Source of the DNA: Anaerolineales bacterium
Lineage (GTDB): Bacteria; Chloroflexota; Anaerolineae; Anaerolineales; UBA4823
DNA length: 64,000 nucleotides
Assembly (NCBI GenBank): GCA_016935755.1
Contig: JAFGQI010000079.1
Span: 26,561-90,560, forward strand
Direction: 5' to 3'
Shown here piece after piece: positions 35,235-43,809 of the stretch. The position numbers and the translations under genes were made by a program. A model generated the notes under the pieces. That model was not told where the DNA came from, made no database searches, and was given only the letters and a program-made list of their open reading frames with translations. Numbering within the stretch: position 1 is the stretch's first letter; the number at the start of each line of letters is the position of its first letter.

Positions 35235-36776
35235 ATGACCTCCCGTCTCACCCGGCGTGACTTTCTCAAGCTGACGGCCTCGGCGCCTCTTATGCCGCTG
35301 GCTGCTTCTGCGAAGCTGCCAGCTATCGAGCCAGTGAGCGCCTCCGCATCCCAACCAGGGCAGGCGGGAAATATCCTGGTGCTGATCTATGATGCTTTTT
35401 CGGCTACCCATATGCCGCTGTACGGCTACCCGCGCCAGACCAGCCCGAACCTGAGCCGCTTCGCTGAGCGGGCGACTGTCTACCACGCTCACTACGCCGC
35501 CTCCAATTTCACCACCCCTGGCACGGCCTCCATGCTCACCGGAACGTATCCCTGGACGCACCGCGCCTTACACCTGCACGGAGACATGCTGGAGCAGGTC
35601 GCCCCGCACAACTTCTTCCGTCTGGCAGGAGAGGATTACTACCGCCTGGGCTATTCGCATAACCTTCTGGTGACTACCCTGTTGTACCAGATGCGCCAGG
35701 ATATGCAGGATTTCAAGTATCCTCGTGAACTGATGCTTGCGGACACAGCTGCCGCCGACCGCCTCACACCGGAAGATTACAACGCGGCATTATGGAGCGA
35801 GGATTTCACCCTGCGCGGCTACGATACACATCCCGGATCGTTGTTTCTCTCGCATCTCAACCGCCTGGCAGAGGCATTGAAAGAGCGCGCCCTGCTGCGC
35901 AGGTATGGCGAACAGTTCCCGCAGGGCATCCCTAACATCCACGGGGTCTACTACCTGCTGGAGCCAGGGATCGACTGGATGATTGCGCATCTTTCAAAGC
36001 TGCCGCAGCCCTTCCTGGCATACCTGCATTTCTACCCGCCGCATCACCCTTACTATACGCGTAGGGAGTTTGTTGGGCTTTTTGATGACGGCTACACTCC
36101 GCTGAAAAAGCCGCGCCACCAATTCTCCGAGAAGGATTTAAACCAGGCTGAGCTGAACCGCCGGCGCCAGGCCTACGATGAATATATCGCCTATGCCGAC
36201 AGTGAGTTTGGCCGCTTGTATGATCAGCTGGTATCCGGCGGGATGCTGGACAGCACCACGCTCCTGTTCACCTCTGATCACGGGGAGATGTTTGAGCGCG
36301 GCATCTGGGGGCACAACCTGCGCACCCTGTTTGAGCCGGTCATCCACGTGCCGCTGATCATCTCCCGCCCGGGGCAGACGCAGCGCCAGGATATTTACAC
36401 TCCTACCAGCAACGTCGACCTGCTGCCCACTTTGGCGAACTGGATGGGAAAACCGCTCCCGGGATGGGGCGAGGGACAGACCTTGCCCACTTCAGATGAT
36501 TCGCCGCAAGCTGCCCGGCCTATCTACTCTATGGTTGCCAGCCACGAACCACAGCGAGGCCCGCTGGCGCAGGGTACCTTCGCCCTGATCAAGGGCGGGT
36601 ATAAGCTGATCCACTACCGCGGCTACCCAGAGGGCAAGACCGCATACGAACTGTATAACCTGGCAAGTGATCCTGAAGAACTGGATGATCGCTTCACCAG
36701 GGAAAAGGGGTTGGCGGAGGCAATGAGGGAGGAATTGGAGGAAAAGCTGACAGAGAAGACAGGTAGGCTTCAATAA
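35235..36776 (+). CDS. Tat-exported sulfatase/phosphatase-superfamily protein with Thr nucleophile
   Basis: A 513-residue alkaline-phosphatase-superfamily hydrolase. It has a twin-arginine signal (RRDFLK at residues 7-12), metal ligands in LIYDAFSATHMP, and FTSDHGEMFERGIWGHN (about 355), typical of sulfatases. At the place of the formylglycine motif CxPSR it reads TTPGT (T93-T97), with the downstream LTG retained. A cysteine- or serine-type sulfatase is therefore unlikely; a Thr nucleophile is used by phosphoethanolamine and lipoteichoic acid transferases and phosphonate hydrolases. The start at 35235 is preferred because it begins the Tat signal; 14 upstream codons are in frame. No anaerobic sulfatase-maturation gene is near. 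Confidence 0.85.
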   Translation: MTSRLTRRDFLKLTASAPLMPLAASAKLPAIEPVSASASQPGQAGNILVLIYDAFSATHMPLYGYPRQTSPNLSRFAERATVYHAHYAASNFTTPGTASMLTGTYPWTHRALHLHGDMLEQVAPHNFFRLAGEDYYRLGYSHNLLVTTLLYQMRQDMQDFKYPRELMLADTAAADRLTPEDYNAALWSEDFTLRGYDTHPGSLFLSHLNRLAEALKERALLRRYGEQFPQGIPNIHGVYYLLEPGIDWMIAHLSKLPQPFLAYLHFYPPHHPYYTRREFVGLFDDGYTPLKKPRHQFSEKDLNQAELNRRRQAYDEYIAYADSEFGRLYDQLVSGGMLDSTTLLFTSDHGEMFERGIWGHNLRTLFEPVIHVPLIISRPGQTQRQDIYTPTSNVDLLPTLANWMGKPLPGWGEGQTLPTSDDSPQAARPIYSMVASHEPQRGPLAQGTFALIKGGYKLIHYRGYPEGKTAYELYNLASDPEELDDRFTREKGLAEAMREELEEKLTEKTGRLQ

Positions 36777-36796
36777 GATCAGCCCCCTCTTCGAGT

Positions 36797-37078
36797 CTAC
36801 CAGTCCAACTTCTCTACGATCTCCCCCTGGTCATCCTGATAGGCCTCGTAGAATACCCGAAAAGCATCAGAGACATAACGCCGTGCGTGTTCCATGCCGC
36901 CATCCCATAAATCGCCCCCGAAGCGCAGTTCTGGCCCAGCGGTGCAAATTTCCAACGCAGTATCATCCGTGAAGACCAGGAATATCGACTGATATCCTGT
37001 TCGATATTCCTTTGGGTATTTGATGACCACGCCCTTGATGGTCTTGCCGATAATTTCAGTGGTTGGGTAACGATCCAT
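36797..37078 (-). CDS. Conserved-looking small protein of unknown function
   Basis: A 93-residue soluble protein that I do not recognise. It begins MDRYPTTEIIGKTIKGVV and has a mixed alpha/beta pattern with a strand-rich middle (SIFLVFTDDTALEI). An acidic, aromatic C-terminal helix (DAFRVFYEAYQDDQGE) follows. ATG at 37078 is backed by GGGAGG 5 nt upstream. A longer in-frame reading that runs to 37435 is rejected because it would lie antisense to the EamA gene and has no ribosome site. It is convergent with the sulfatase-superfamily gene. Confidence 0.6.
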   Translation of the reverse strand: MDRYPTTEIIGKTIKGVVIKYPKEYRTGYQSIFLVFTDDTALEICTAGPELRFGGDLWDGGMEHARRYVSDAFRVFYEAYQDDQGEIVEKLDW

Positions 37079-37187
37079 GAGAGCCTCCCATAACAATCGG
37101 ATCAGAGTGCCACTAGAAAAACTTCTTAGAACTATTATAACAGGTTGACGTGATTGATTTTGCTCATTACAATCAACCAGGAGATGC

Positions 37188-38078
37188 ATGATGCCATCAT
37201 CGATGCTGGGTATACTATCCGCCCTGGGGGCGGCGCTGGTTTGGGGCAGTTCGGATTTTGCTGGGGGGCTGGCGGCGCGCCGGCTGGATTCTTTCCAGGT
37301 GCTGGTGGCGGCTGGCGTGGGGGGGATCGCGGTGCTGATCCCGACTGCGCTGGTGACGGGCGAAATGCTGCCCAGTTGGACCAGTCTGCTCTGGGCGCTG
37401 CTCGGCGGGGCATTCGGGGCTGTGGGAATTGCCATGCTTTACCGGGGGCTGGCGCATGGCTCCGCGGCGGTGATTTCTCCTACCGCCGCGGTGATTGGGG
37501 TGGCTCTGCCAGTGTTGGTGGGCGGGTTTGTGGAGGGAATGCTGCCAGGGCAGCGGCTTTTGGGCATCGCGGCTGGGATGGTGGGAATTTGGATGGTGAG
37601 CCGCCCACAGGAAGAAATTTATAGCAGCGGCCCAAGTCAGGAGCCGCCACCTGCCGGGCAGGCCATCTCTGCCCACAAAAAAAGGGACTTAACCCAGGCG
37701 CTGATTGCCGGGCTGTGTTTCGGCGGCTTCTTCATCTGCATGGCGCAGATTCCATCCGGGTCGCTGTTCTATCCAGCCGCAATCGCCAAGCTGGTTTCTG
37801 CTATGATTGCCCTGGTGGTCGTGCGGCGCAAGCAGCTGCCTGTTCCGGCGATTTATAATCCCCTGGCGCTGATGGTGGGGGTGCTGGACGCGGGAGGAAA
37901 CATAGGTTTTCTGCTGGCGCGCCAGCTGACCCGCCTGGATGTAGCCGCGGTGCTGTCTTCGATGTACCCGGCGGTGACAGTTGCTCTGGCGTGGGGGATA
38001 ATGGGGCAGAAGGTGAACAAACTGCAATTTATTGGGATCATCATCTGCCTGCTAGGAGTCGCGCTGATTACAATATAG
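37188..38078 (+). CDS. EamA/DMT-family transporter
   Basis: A 296-residue ten-span transporter. The first repeat begins LGAALVWGSSDFAGGLAARR and the second covers about 165-295, ending PAVTVALAWGIMGQKVNKLQFIGIIICLLGVALI. A soluble linker of about 30 residues in the middle is Pro/Ser/Gln-rich. AGGAG lies 4 nt before ATG 37188; a second ATG follows at once. It is convergent with the larA-like gene. It could export a product of the adjacent catabolic operon (for example a sulfonate or organic acid), but it is not cotranscribed with that operon, so this is only a suggestion. Confidence 0.88.
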   Translation: MMPSSMLGILSALGAALVWGSSDFAGGLAARRLDSFQVLVAAGVGGIAVLIPTALVTGEMLPSWTSLLWALLGGAFGAVGIAMLYRGLAHGSAAVISPTAAVIGVALPVLVGGFVEGMLPGQRLLGIAAGMVGIWMVSRPQEEIYSSGPSQEPPPAGQAISAHKKRDLTQALIAGLCFGGFFICMAQIPSGSLFYPAAIAKLVSAMIALVVVRRKQLPVPAIYNPLALMVGVLDAGGNIGFLLARQLTRLDVAAVLSSMYPAVTVALAWGIMGQKVNKLQFIGIIICLLGVALITI

Positions 38079-38135
38079 GGGTGAATGCCGTCTACTGCGG
38101 CGGAGGGCCTGCATTCCTGTATTTATGGGCGGAGC

Positions 38136-39395
38136 TTAATGAACCTGGGGGATTGTAGACGACGCGCGCGGCAAGATGCCGACGCGGCCTGTCCTGGTCA
38201 ATGCCTGTACTGCCTGATCGATGGCGCTCTGCAGGTTGTTGATTGGATTGAGCAGCAGGGCGCGAGCGAAATCCATGTCCATATCTGAGAAAAATTGCAG
38301 TCGAACTCTGGCCGCATCACGGGCAATCTGGAAGGCCTTGTGCGGGCCGACGCGATAGCCTTCCTGCTGGAAGCGGGTGAACACCTGCTCGTAAGAATGG
38401 ATATCGCGCATCCAGGCCTCATAGCTCTGGCTGCCGGAACCCTCCGGGCAGGCTGCCGCCAGGATAACCGTTCCCCCGGGACGAGTCACCAGAGCGGCAT
38501 GAGCCAGGCCCTTCTGGGCCTGATAGATGTTGATATCCTTGGGATGCCCACCAGGGGAGGCAATCACCAGATCGAAAAGCCCTTCCACTGGCACCTGGCA
38601 GATCTGTCGCGCCAGCGGGATACCCGCCTTCATCACCTGGCGCGGCTCCCCAGCCAGCACATGCACGATCTGCTTATGCTCATTAAGGATGGCATTCAGC
38701 GCCAGATGCACACCGATATACTGCCCGATTTCCTCCACATCCTCACGGGCGGGATTGCCCTCGTAAAAGCCCAGGCGCGAGTTTGGGTCGGTCATCATGG
38801 CGTGGTTGCAGTTGACCGTGATCTGACCGGCTAAGCCGATCGCCGCGCTTTTCACCCCGCCGGAGAAGCCCTGAAACTGGTGCGGCTCGATGTTGCCCAC
38901 CACGATGCGCACATCCGCTTTCAGGTATTGACGGTTCACCCACACAGGCGTGCCCCGGCTGGTCTGTCCAAGGAATACCAGGCTGGATTGGTCTTTGGCG
39001 TCGTGGCAGAACACTGGATACCGTTGAATGATCTCCATTGGAATGATCTGGCTGTATTCTTCTGCTGGCATCACAGGGTGAGTACCGGTGGCGATCAGCA
39101 GGCTGATCCTATCTGGTGGGATACCCAACTCTTCCAGGCGTCTCAACAGAGGAGGCAGGAGCAGATCATGTGGAACAGGTCTGGTTTTATCGTTAATCGC
39201 AATGGCGACTGACCGGGCACCGATAAAAGAATCCAATCCCGCCACCCCGAGGGGCTGCTCCAGGGCTGTCTCCACCAGACTCAGCGGGTTTTCAGCCGCG
39301 CCCACCTCGGGCGGGGCGATGACCTGTACAGCTATTTCATCCGGCAGGTGAAACGTCAGGTGGCTTTTCCCATAGGGGAGATCGAATTCAGCCAT
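38136..39395 (-). CDS. larA: LarA-family nickel-pincer 2-hydroxyacid racemase
   Basis: A 419-residue homologue of lactate racemase LarA. The catalytic set is conserved with almost identical spacing to L. plantarum LarA (H108, H174, K184, H200): H106 in ATGTHP, H172 in NIEPHQF, K182 in FSGGVK (lysine that bears the nickel-pincer nucleotide) and H198. R72 in NDKTRP matches the substrate-binding arginine, and PGGHPKDINIYQAQKGL is the family C-domain motif. The family includes racemases for lactate, malate and other hydroxyacids. Position after suyB suggests sulfolactate as substrate (inference). larB, larC and larE, needed for cofactor synthesis, are not in the window. The ribosome site is weak and follows a 14-bp hairpin. 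Confidence 0.88.
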   Translation of the reverse strand: MAEFDLPYGKSHLTFHLPDEIAVQVIAPPEVGAAENPLSLVETALEQPLGVAGLDSFIGARSVAIAINDKTRPVPHDLLLPPLLRRLEELGIPPDRISLLIATGTHPVMPAEEYSQIIPMEIIQRYPVFCHDAKDQSSLVFLGQTSRGTPVWVNRQYLKADVRIVVGNIEPHQFQGFSGGVKSAAIGLAGQITVNCNHAMMTDPNSRLGFYEGNPAREDVEEIGQYIGVHLALNAILNEHKQIVHVLAGEPRQVMKAGIPLARQICQVPVEGLFDLVIASPGGHPKDINIYQAQKGLAHAALVTRPGGTVILAAACPEGSGSQSYEAWMRDIHSYEQVFTRFQQEGYRVGPHKAFQIARDAARVRLQFFSDMDMDFARALLLNPINNLQSAIDQAVQALTRTGRVGILPRASSTIPQVH

Positions 39396-39405
39396 ACTTT
39401 TTTAT

Positions 39406-39439
39406 GCTGAGAGACGCAGCTCTCACTGCGTCTCTCAGC
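39406..39439 (-). promoter_or_regulatory. 14-bp perfect hairpin between suyB and larA
   Basis: Arms GCTGAGAGACGCAG (39406-39419) and CTGCGTCTCTCAGC (39426-39439) with a 6-nt loop. It starts 10 bases past the suyB-like stop codon and ends 10 bases before the larA-like ATG, whose leader is AAAAAAGT and lacks a clear Shine-Dalgarno. No U-run follows on the minus strand, so it is more likely an attenuating or processing stem that lowers LarA output than a full terminator. Confidence 0.7.
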
Positions 39440-39449
39440 AGGGAATAAA

Positions 39450-40613
39450 TTACGCGCTGCGGTACAGTTTGGTCAGCACGAATTCATCATGCCGCAGGGT
39501 TTCGGCGCTGGTCAGGCGGCCGTTGATGGTGCGCGCCAGCATCTCCATTGCCCGGTCAGCAGCGCCGTCCAGGTTGTATTCAAAGCGCAGCAAACCGGTC
39601 AGGTCCACGTCGATATGCTCAGACATGGTTTTGACGGTGAGGGGGTTAGCAGAGTGCTTGATCACCGGCAGGATTGGATTCCCGATGATGTTGCCTTGCC
39701 CAGTAGTGAACAAGTGCACCACTGCGCCAGCCGCGCAGCACAGGGTGACCATTTCCGCCGCCGCGCTGGACGAATCCATGAAATGCAGGCCGGGACCTCC
39801 AGGCGCTTGGGCAGGTTTGAGCACCGATTGTACCGTGCAGCGGCCCATCTTCTCCACATTGCCCAGGGCTTTTTCTTCGATGGTGGTCAGCCCGCCGCGG
39901 ATATTCCCCTGGGTTGGCTGAGAGCCCATCAAATCTGCATCCTGGGAGTTGATAAAGTCCTGGTAAGCCTGAAAGACGCGCATGAACTCATCACGAACAG
40001 CAGGTGTAGCGCAGCGCTCGGCGATCTTGTCTTCTGCGCCGGTCACTTCGCTGGTTTCACCGAAGATCAGGGTGTTGCCGTTGGCTTCCAGGCGTTCAAA
40101 GACGCGACCGACCGTCGGGTTGGAGGCCAGCCCGCTGGTGGTGTCCGATTCGCCGCATTTGGTTGATACCCAAATCTCACGAAGATCCACCGGGACGCGT
40201 GGCAGTTCGGTGGCGAAATGGACGAATTCCTTGGCCTTGCGGGCAGCCATCTCGATGGTGCCCAGGTCGCCCAGGCGCTCGATGCTGAAGCCAGCCACGG
40301 GCTTGCCGGTCTCAGCGATACCTTTGACAATAAAATCGGTCCAGTTTGGTTCTATCCCGATGACAATGACTGCGGCCACATTAGGGTTGCGCCCGGCGCC
40401 GATCAAGGTGCGGAAGGTCAGATCGAAGTCTTCGCCGAACTGCAGACGTCCATACGGGTGGGGTAAGGCCATGGTGCCGCGAATCAGGCGAGCTACGCCT
40501 TCTACGGCAGCGTTGGAGATATCATCCACGGGCAGGATCAAGACGTGATTGCGAACGCCTACTCGCCCGTTTTCACGACGATAACCGGTCAGGGAGATTT
40601 CGGAATATTTCAT
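39450..40613 (-). CDS. suyB: (2R)-sulfolactate sulfo-lyase, large subunit (UxaA/SuyB family)
   Basis: A 387-residue protein of the UxaA C-terminal family. It fits SuyB better than altronate dehydratase in length (about 390) and motifs: [20 protein letters not shown] (about residue 18), [55 protein letters not shown] and [10 protein letters not shown], as I recall that family. With the small subunit directly upstream it would split 3-sulfolactate into pyruvate and sulfite. ATG at 40613 follows GAGGTGG; a GTG 9 bases earlier would overlap that ribosome site. Stop and start of the two subunits are 2 bases apart. The alternative is a sugar-acid dehydratase. Confidence 0.78.
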   Translation of the reverse strand: MKYSEISLTGYRRENGRVGVRNHVLILPVDDISNAAVEGVARLIRGTMALPHPYGRLQFGEDFDLTFRTLIGAGRNPNVAAVIVIGIEPNWTDFIVKGIAETGKPVAGFSIERLGDLGTIEMAARKAKEFVHFATELPRVPVDLREIWVSTKCGESDTTSGLASNPTVGRVFERLEANGNTLIFGETSEVTGAEDKIAERCATPAVRDEFMRVFQAYQDFINSQDADLMGSQPTQGNIRGGLTTIEEKALGNVEKMGRCTVQSVLKPAQAPGGPGLHFMDSSSAAAEMVTLCCAAGAVVHLFTTGQGNIIGNPILPVIKHSANPLTVKTMSEHIDVDLTGLLRFEYNLDGAADRAMEMLARTINGRLTSAETLRHDEFVLTKLYRSA

Positions 40614-40615
40614 GG

Positions 40616-40897
40616 CTACCACCTCAAGGTTCTCAAGTTGTGTGTGTGGACATGGTCGCCACGTCCGATGGGCTGGGTAGCCCGTCCAATGGCGCGACCA
40701 TATTCGATAATATGCTTATCCTGGGGTAAGTCTCGCATGGCTACTTTGTGCCCCAGGGGGATGTCCTGGACAACGACCATACTGCCAACTTGCTGCCCTT
40801 CCAGGGTAGCCGCGCCGATCTCGTCGCCAGCTTTTAGATCTATGACGGCCACACCGACATCGTCTTGTGCTTCGTGCATTAAAATTCCAAATTTCAT
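40616..40897 (-). CDS. suyA: (2R)-sulfolactate sulfo-lyase, small subunit (SAF domain, SuyA family)
   Basis: A 93-residue SAF-domain protein, the size of SuyA and of the detached N-terminal domain of altronate dehydratase. It contains the linker [39 protein letters not shown], with the conserved KxxxxYGxxIGxAxxxIxxGxxVHxHN pattern (about 50-88) that helps form the active site with the large subunit. AAGGAG lies 6 nt before ATG. The separation into small and large genes is the rule for SuyAB and also occurs in some dehydratases, so context decides the call. Confidence 0.76.
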   Translation of the reverse strand: MKFGILMHEAQDDVGVAVIDLKAGDEIGAATLEGQQVGSMVVVQDIPLGHKVAMRDLPQDKHIIEYGRAIGRATQPIGRGDHVHTHNLRTLRW

Positions 40898-40942
40898 TTT
40901 ATTCTCCTTCGTAATTTGTTCCGCTGCCCGATCGCTCGAAAA

Positions 40943-43096
40943 TCAGGCGATGGCATGCCGGGTAAGTTGACCAGGTAAAGTGGAAAGGCAGGTGGTATCC
41001 ATGCCCTGTAAGGGTTCAGATAGCTTTCCAAATGCCCAAATTTCGTTAATGCGCTTTTCAGGCACTATTTCGCCTGTGTGCTGGACGACCGGCCCTAAGG
41101 GCAGGGCATAGCCTTCGCGCCCGTAGATCGGGATGCGGTCGAGTGGGACAGTGATTCCCATCATCTGCGGGCCTTCGAGACGCTCGCCGCTCCAGATATC
41201 GTACCAGGCGCCAGGCGGCAGGTAGAAGCGCACGTCCCCTCCAGGACGAAGCACTGGAACGACCAGCAAGGCTGGTCCGAGCAGATACTGTTCGTTAAAA
41301 CTCCAACAGGGCGGATGATGCGGAAAAGCCAGCGGCATGGCGCGCATCACTGGCAGACCGGTCTGGCTGGCTTGCCCGGCGCAGTCCTGCAAATAGGGGA
41401 TCAGGCGATAGCGCCACTCCAACCACTGGCGGACGATGGTTTCGGCTTCCTCGCCGAACTCCCAGGGTTCGCGCTGACCAATTCCGTGGAAGCGGGTATG
41501 CGAGGCCATCACGCCTGCCTGGGTCCAACGCACGTACAGTTCAGGGGAAGGCTGGCCGATGGCAAAACCGCCGATATCGTGAGCATAAAAAGGCACGCCG
41601 CTCATACCCCAGGAAAGACCGCCGCGAATGCTGCCCGCCAGGCCTTCCCAATCCACCTGCGGATCGCCGCCCCACTGGATGGGGATATTCTGGCTGCCTG
41701 TCCAACCGGCGCGGCTCCACACGAACCCCTCGCCATCGCCGAACATTTTTGAGGCTTCATAAACGCAGCGATTGTAGAGCAGCGCGTAGATATTGTGCAG
41801 TCGGATACCATTATCCCCGTTAAACGCGACGACCTCCTGGGGCACTGCCTCGCCATAATCGGGTTTCATTGCCGCCACGCCGATTTCGTGCAGTGAGCGG
41901 TGCATTTCACGGTACCAGTTATACGCCTGCGGGTTGGTGAAGTCGATGATCCCGCTGGGCTGCAGATGAGGGATAGAGTATTCCAGCGGTTCAGGCATCC
42001 ACTTGTGCACATAGGGCTGCCCATCGGATGTGCGGAGGAGATACCCTTTCTGCGCCAGTTCGTTAAATAGTGGATTGCGGGTGGAGATATAGGGGTATTC
42101 CCATAAGCACAGGCGATAATTGATCCGCTTGAGTTCATCCACAAACCCCGGTGGGTCCGGGTAACGTTCCGGATCCCAGGAAAAATCGAAGCGGGTCTCC
42201 ATTTCGTGCCAGGCGCGGCCATCCAGGAGCAGCACTTCACTGGGGATGCGATGCTCTCTCAGCTTGTACGCCACGTCCAGGATTTCCTGGCGCGTTTTGT
42301 AATAGGCGCGCGCCATCCAGACGCCAAAACTCCAGCCGGGCAGGCGCGGCGCTCGACCGGTTAATTGCGTATAGCTGCCAAGAATTTCTGCCCCTGTCTC
42401 GCCAACGAAGAAGAAAAGGTCGAGGTTGGGGTCTTGAACCTTGAGCAGATAGCTGCGGTGCGACCATTGGGGATAACCGACGCCGTGTTCGATGCGGGCA
42501 GGGGTATTCACGAACAGTCCCCATCCTTCCGGGCTCCAGGCGAAGGGCATGTTTTTGTAAGAAGCCTCCGCATTGACGCCCAGAGCATCCCGATTCCAGC
42601 AGGTGATCAGCTGGCCGCGCCGGTTGAGTGGGCCGAACTTTTCGCCCAACCCGAACACTGGCTCGCCGCTGCGCAGCGCCAGCGAGACCAGCCATTCCTC
42701 AGGCGTGACCCCAAAAGGCATGAAGCGCAGGTCGCCCTGGATGGTGCGATCGGTAACCGATTCGAGCAGCACTTTATCGCCGCGCGAGAGGCGTAAACGC
42801 AGCGGATAGTCGAAGATTTCCAGAGCCACCCCTGCAGACTCCAGGCGGTAATGCTTGTCTGAGAAGTCAACCTTTGTTGCCACGGGCTGGGGAGGATTTG
42901 CCAGGAGGGCGTAATCTGGCAGGGGCTTTCGTTCCAGGCGGAATCGGACGACGCCGGGGGCATAGAATGTGACTTCTAAAGAGCCTGCCTGGGTGTTTAA
43001 TCGGACTCCATCTGGCAAGGCTTTCTCGAATTCTAATCCGGCCAGGCCAAGAAAGCCTTGCTGAAGGGTGACGCTTTCATGATCCAACAAATTCAT
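40943..43096 (-). CDS. GH31 alpha-glycosidase (candidate sulfoquinovosidase)
   Basis: A 717-residue glycoside hydrolase of family 31. The nucleophile is D413 in MKPDYGE and the acid/base is D478 in WGGDPQ. An N-terminal beta domain (1-240) precedes the barrel, and C-terminal beta domains follow (YLLGPALLVVPV, VRFYLPPGAWYDIW). Overall it resembles the alpha-xylosidase YicI. At residues 301-306 it reads TRFDFS; by my own alignment, R302 falls where YicI has Trp and where sulfoquinovosidase YihQ has its sulfonate-binding Arg301. In this operon it could release sulfoquinovose from its glycerol glycoside. There is no signal peptide, so it acts inside the cell after import. Alpha-xylosidase remains an alternative. 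Confidence 0.85.
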   Translation of the reverse strand: MNLLDHESVTLQQGFLGLAGLEFEKALPDGVRLNTQAGSLEVTFYAPGVVRFRLERKPLPDYALLANPPQPVATKVDFSDKHYRLESAGVALEIFDYPLRLRLSRGDKVLLESVTDRTIQGDLRFMPFGVTPEEWLVSLALRSGEPVFGLGEKFGPLNRRGQLITCWNRDALGVNAEASYKNMPFAWSPEGWGLFVNTPARIEHGVGYPQWSHRSYLLKVQDPNLDLFFFVGETGAEILGSYTQLTGRAPRLPGWSFGVWMARAYYKTRQEILDVAYKLREHRIPSEVLLLDGRAWHEMETRFDFSWDPERYPDPPGFVDELKRINYRLCLWEYPYISTRNPLFNELAQKGYLLRTSDGQPYVHKWMPEPLEYSIPHLQPSGIIDFTNPQAYNWYREMHRSLHEIGVAAMKPDYGEAVPQEVVAFNGDNGIRLHNIYALLYNRCVYEASKMFGDGEGFVWSRAGWTGSQNIPIQWGGDPQVDWEGLAGSIRGGLSWGMSGVPFYAHDIGGFAIGQPSPELYVRWTQAGVMASHTRFHGIGQREPWEFGEEAETIVRQWLEWRYRLIPYLQDCAGQASQTGLPVMRAMPLAFPHHPPCWSFNEQYLLGPALLVVPVLRPGGDVRFYLPPGAWYDIWSGERLEGPQMMGITVPLDRIPIYGREGYALPLGPVVQHTGEIVPEKRINEIWAFGKLSEPLQGMDTTCLSTLPGQLTRHAIA

Positions 43097-43123
43097 CTTA
43101 TTCGACCTTGATGGTAACCGAAA

Positions 43124-43786
43124 TTACTCGTAGGGTGTTTGATCCCAGAAGTTCTGGAAGCGCTTCAAGCCAACGTGGGTATATGGGTGATCGAAGGCTT
43201 CCTGGAAGACGGCGAAACCGGCAGTGACGATATCTGCGCCAGCCACACCAGCATCTACGATTTGTCGTCCGTTGCGCACTGCTGCTACGATGATCTCACT
43301 GGAAAAACCATAATTATCCCGCATCGCCACAATCTCTTCGATGAAGCTGATTGTCTCTTCACCGTTCGATTCCTTCCAGCCAATGAAGGGCGAGACGAAG
43401 TAGGCTCCCATGCGCATGGCATGCAGCGCCTGGGCGGCAGAGAAAACCAGGGTCAGATTGGAGCGGATACCTTTTTCTAATAAAATATCAACGGCTTTAT
43501 AGCCCGCTTCGATCGCCGGCAGCTTGATGACAAAATTCGGCGAAATGGCAGCCAGTTTTTCGGCCTCAGCTACCATGGCGCGATAATCTGTGTGATGCGG
43601 ATTGACCTCAACCGAAATGGGTTTCTCCGTGCCAGCGAACAGAGCGGCAATCTCGCGGATCACCACCATGAACGGTTTGCCCGAGGCCTGTACATGGCGC
43701 GGATTTGTCGTCACGCCATCCAGATTCCACATCTCCAGGGCATGCTCGATTTCATTTACATGGGCAGAGTCTAAGAAAAATTTCAT
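43124..43786 (-). CDS. Small transaldolase (TalC/FSA fold; candidate sulfofructose transaldolase)
   Basis: A 220-residue class I aldolase-fold enzyme with the Schiff-base lysine K88 in FVIKLP, D6 in FLDSA and the phosphate-side motif SNLTLVFSAAQAL. Instead of the usual TTNPS it has TTNPRH (R30), and SPFIGWKES replaces the common SPFVGR/LDD. These changes affect the sugar-tail pocket and would suit an anionic or non-phosphate substrate. In transaldolase-type sulfoglycolysis this enzyme moves dihydroxyacetone from 6-deoxy-6-sulfofructose to glyceraldehyde phosphate, leaving sulfolactaldehyde. GGAGG is 5 nt before ATG. Fructose-6-phosphate aldolase or an ordinary transaldolase is the alternative. 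Confidence 0.84.
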   Translation of the reverse strand: MKFFLDSAHVNEIEHALEMWNLDGVTTNPRHVQASGKPFMVVIREIAALFAGTEKPISVEVNPHHTDYRAMVAEAEKLAAISPNFVIKLPAIEAGYKAVDILLEKGIRSNLTLVFSAAQALHAMRMGAYFVSPFIGWKESNGEETISFIEEIVAMRDNYGFSSEIIVAAVRNGRQIVDAGVAGADIVTAGFAVFQEAFDHPYTHVGLKRFQNFWDQTPYE

Positions 43787-43809
43787 TCAAACCTCCAGAT
43801 GATTATAGT

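Noticed and set aside
35235..36776. Treating the sulfatase-superfamily gene as a sulfate-releasing partner of the sulfosugar operon
   Set aside because: It lacks the Cys/Ser formylglycine motif, is on the other strand 1.4 kb away, and sulfonates are not sulfatase substrates.
37079..37435. N-terminal extension of the 93-residue unknown protein by 119 codons
   Set aside because: It would overlap the EamA gene antisense and reads as low-complexity Ser/Pro/Ala; a good ribosome site supports ATG at 37078.
39450..40897. Altronate dehydratase (UxaA) as the name for the two-gene pair
   Set aside because: No uxaB, uxaC, uxuA or kdgK-like genes are present, and lengths and motifs fit SuyA/SuyB better; kept as the alternative in the entries.
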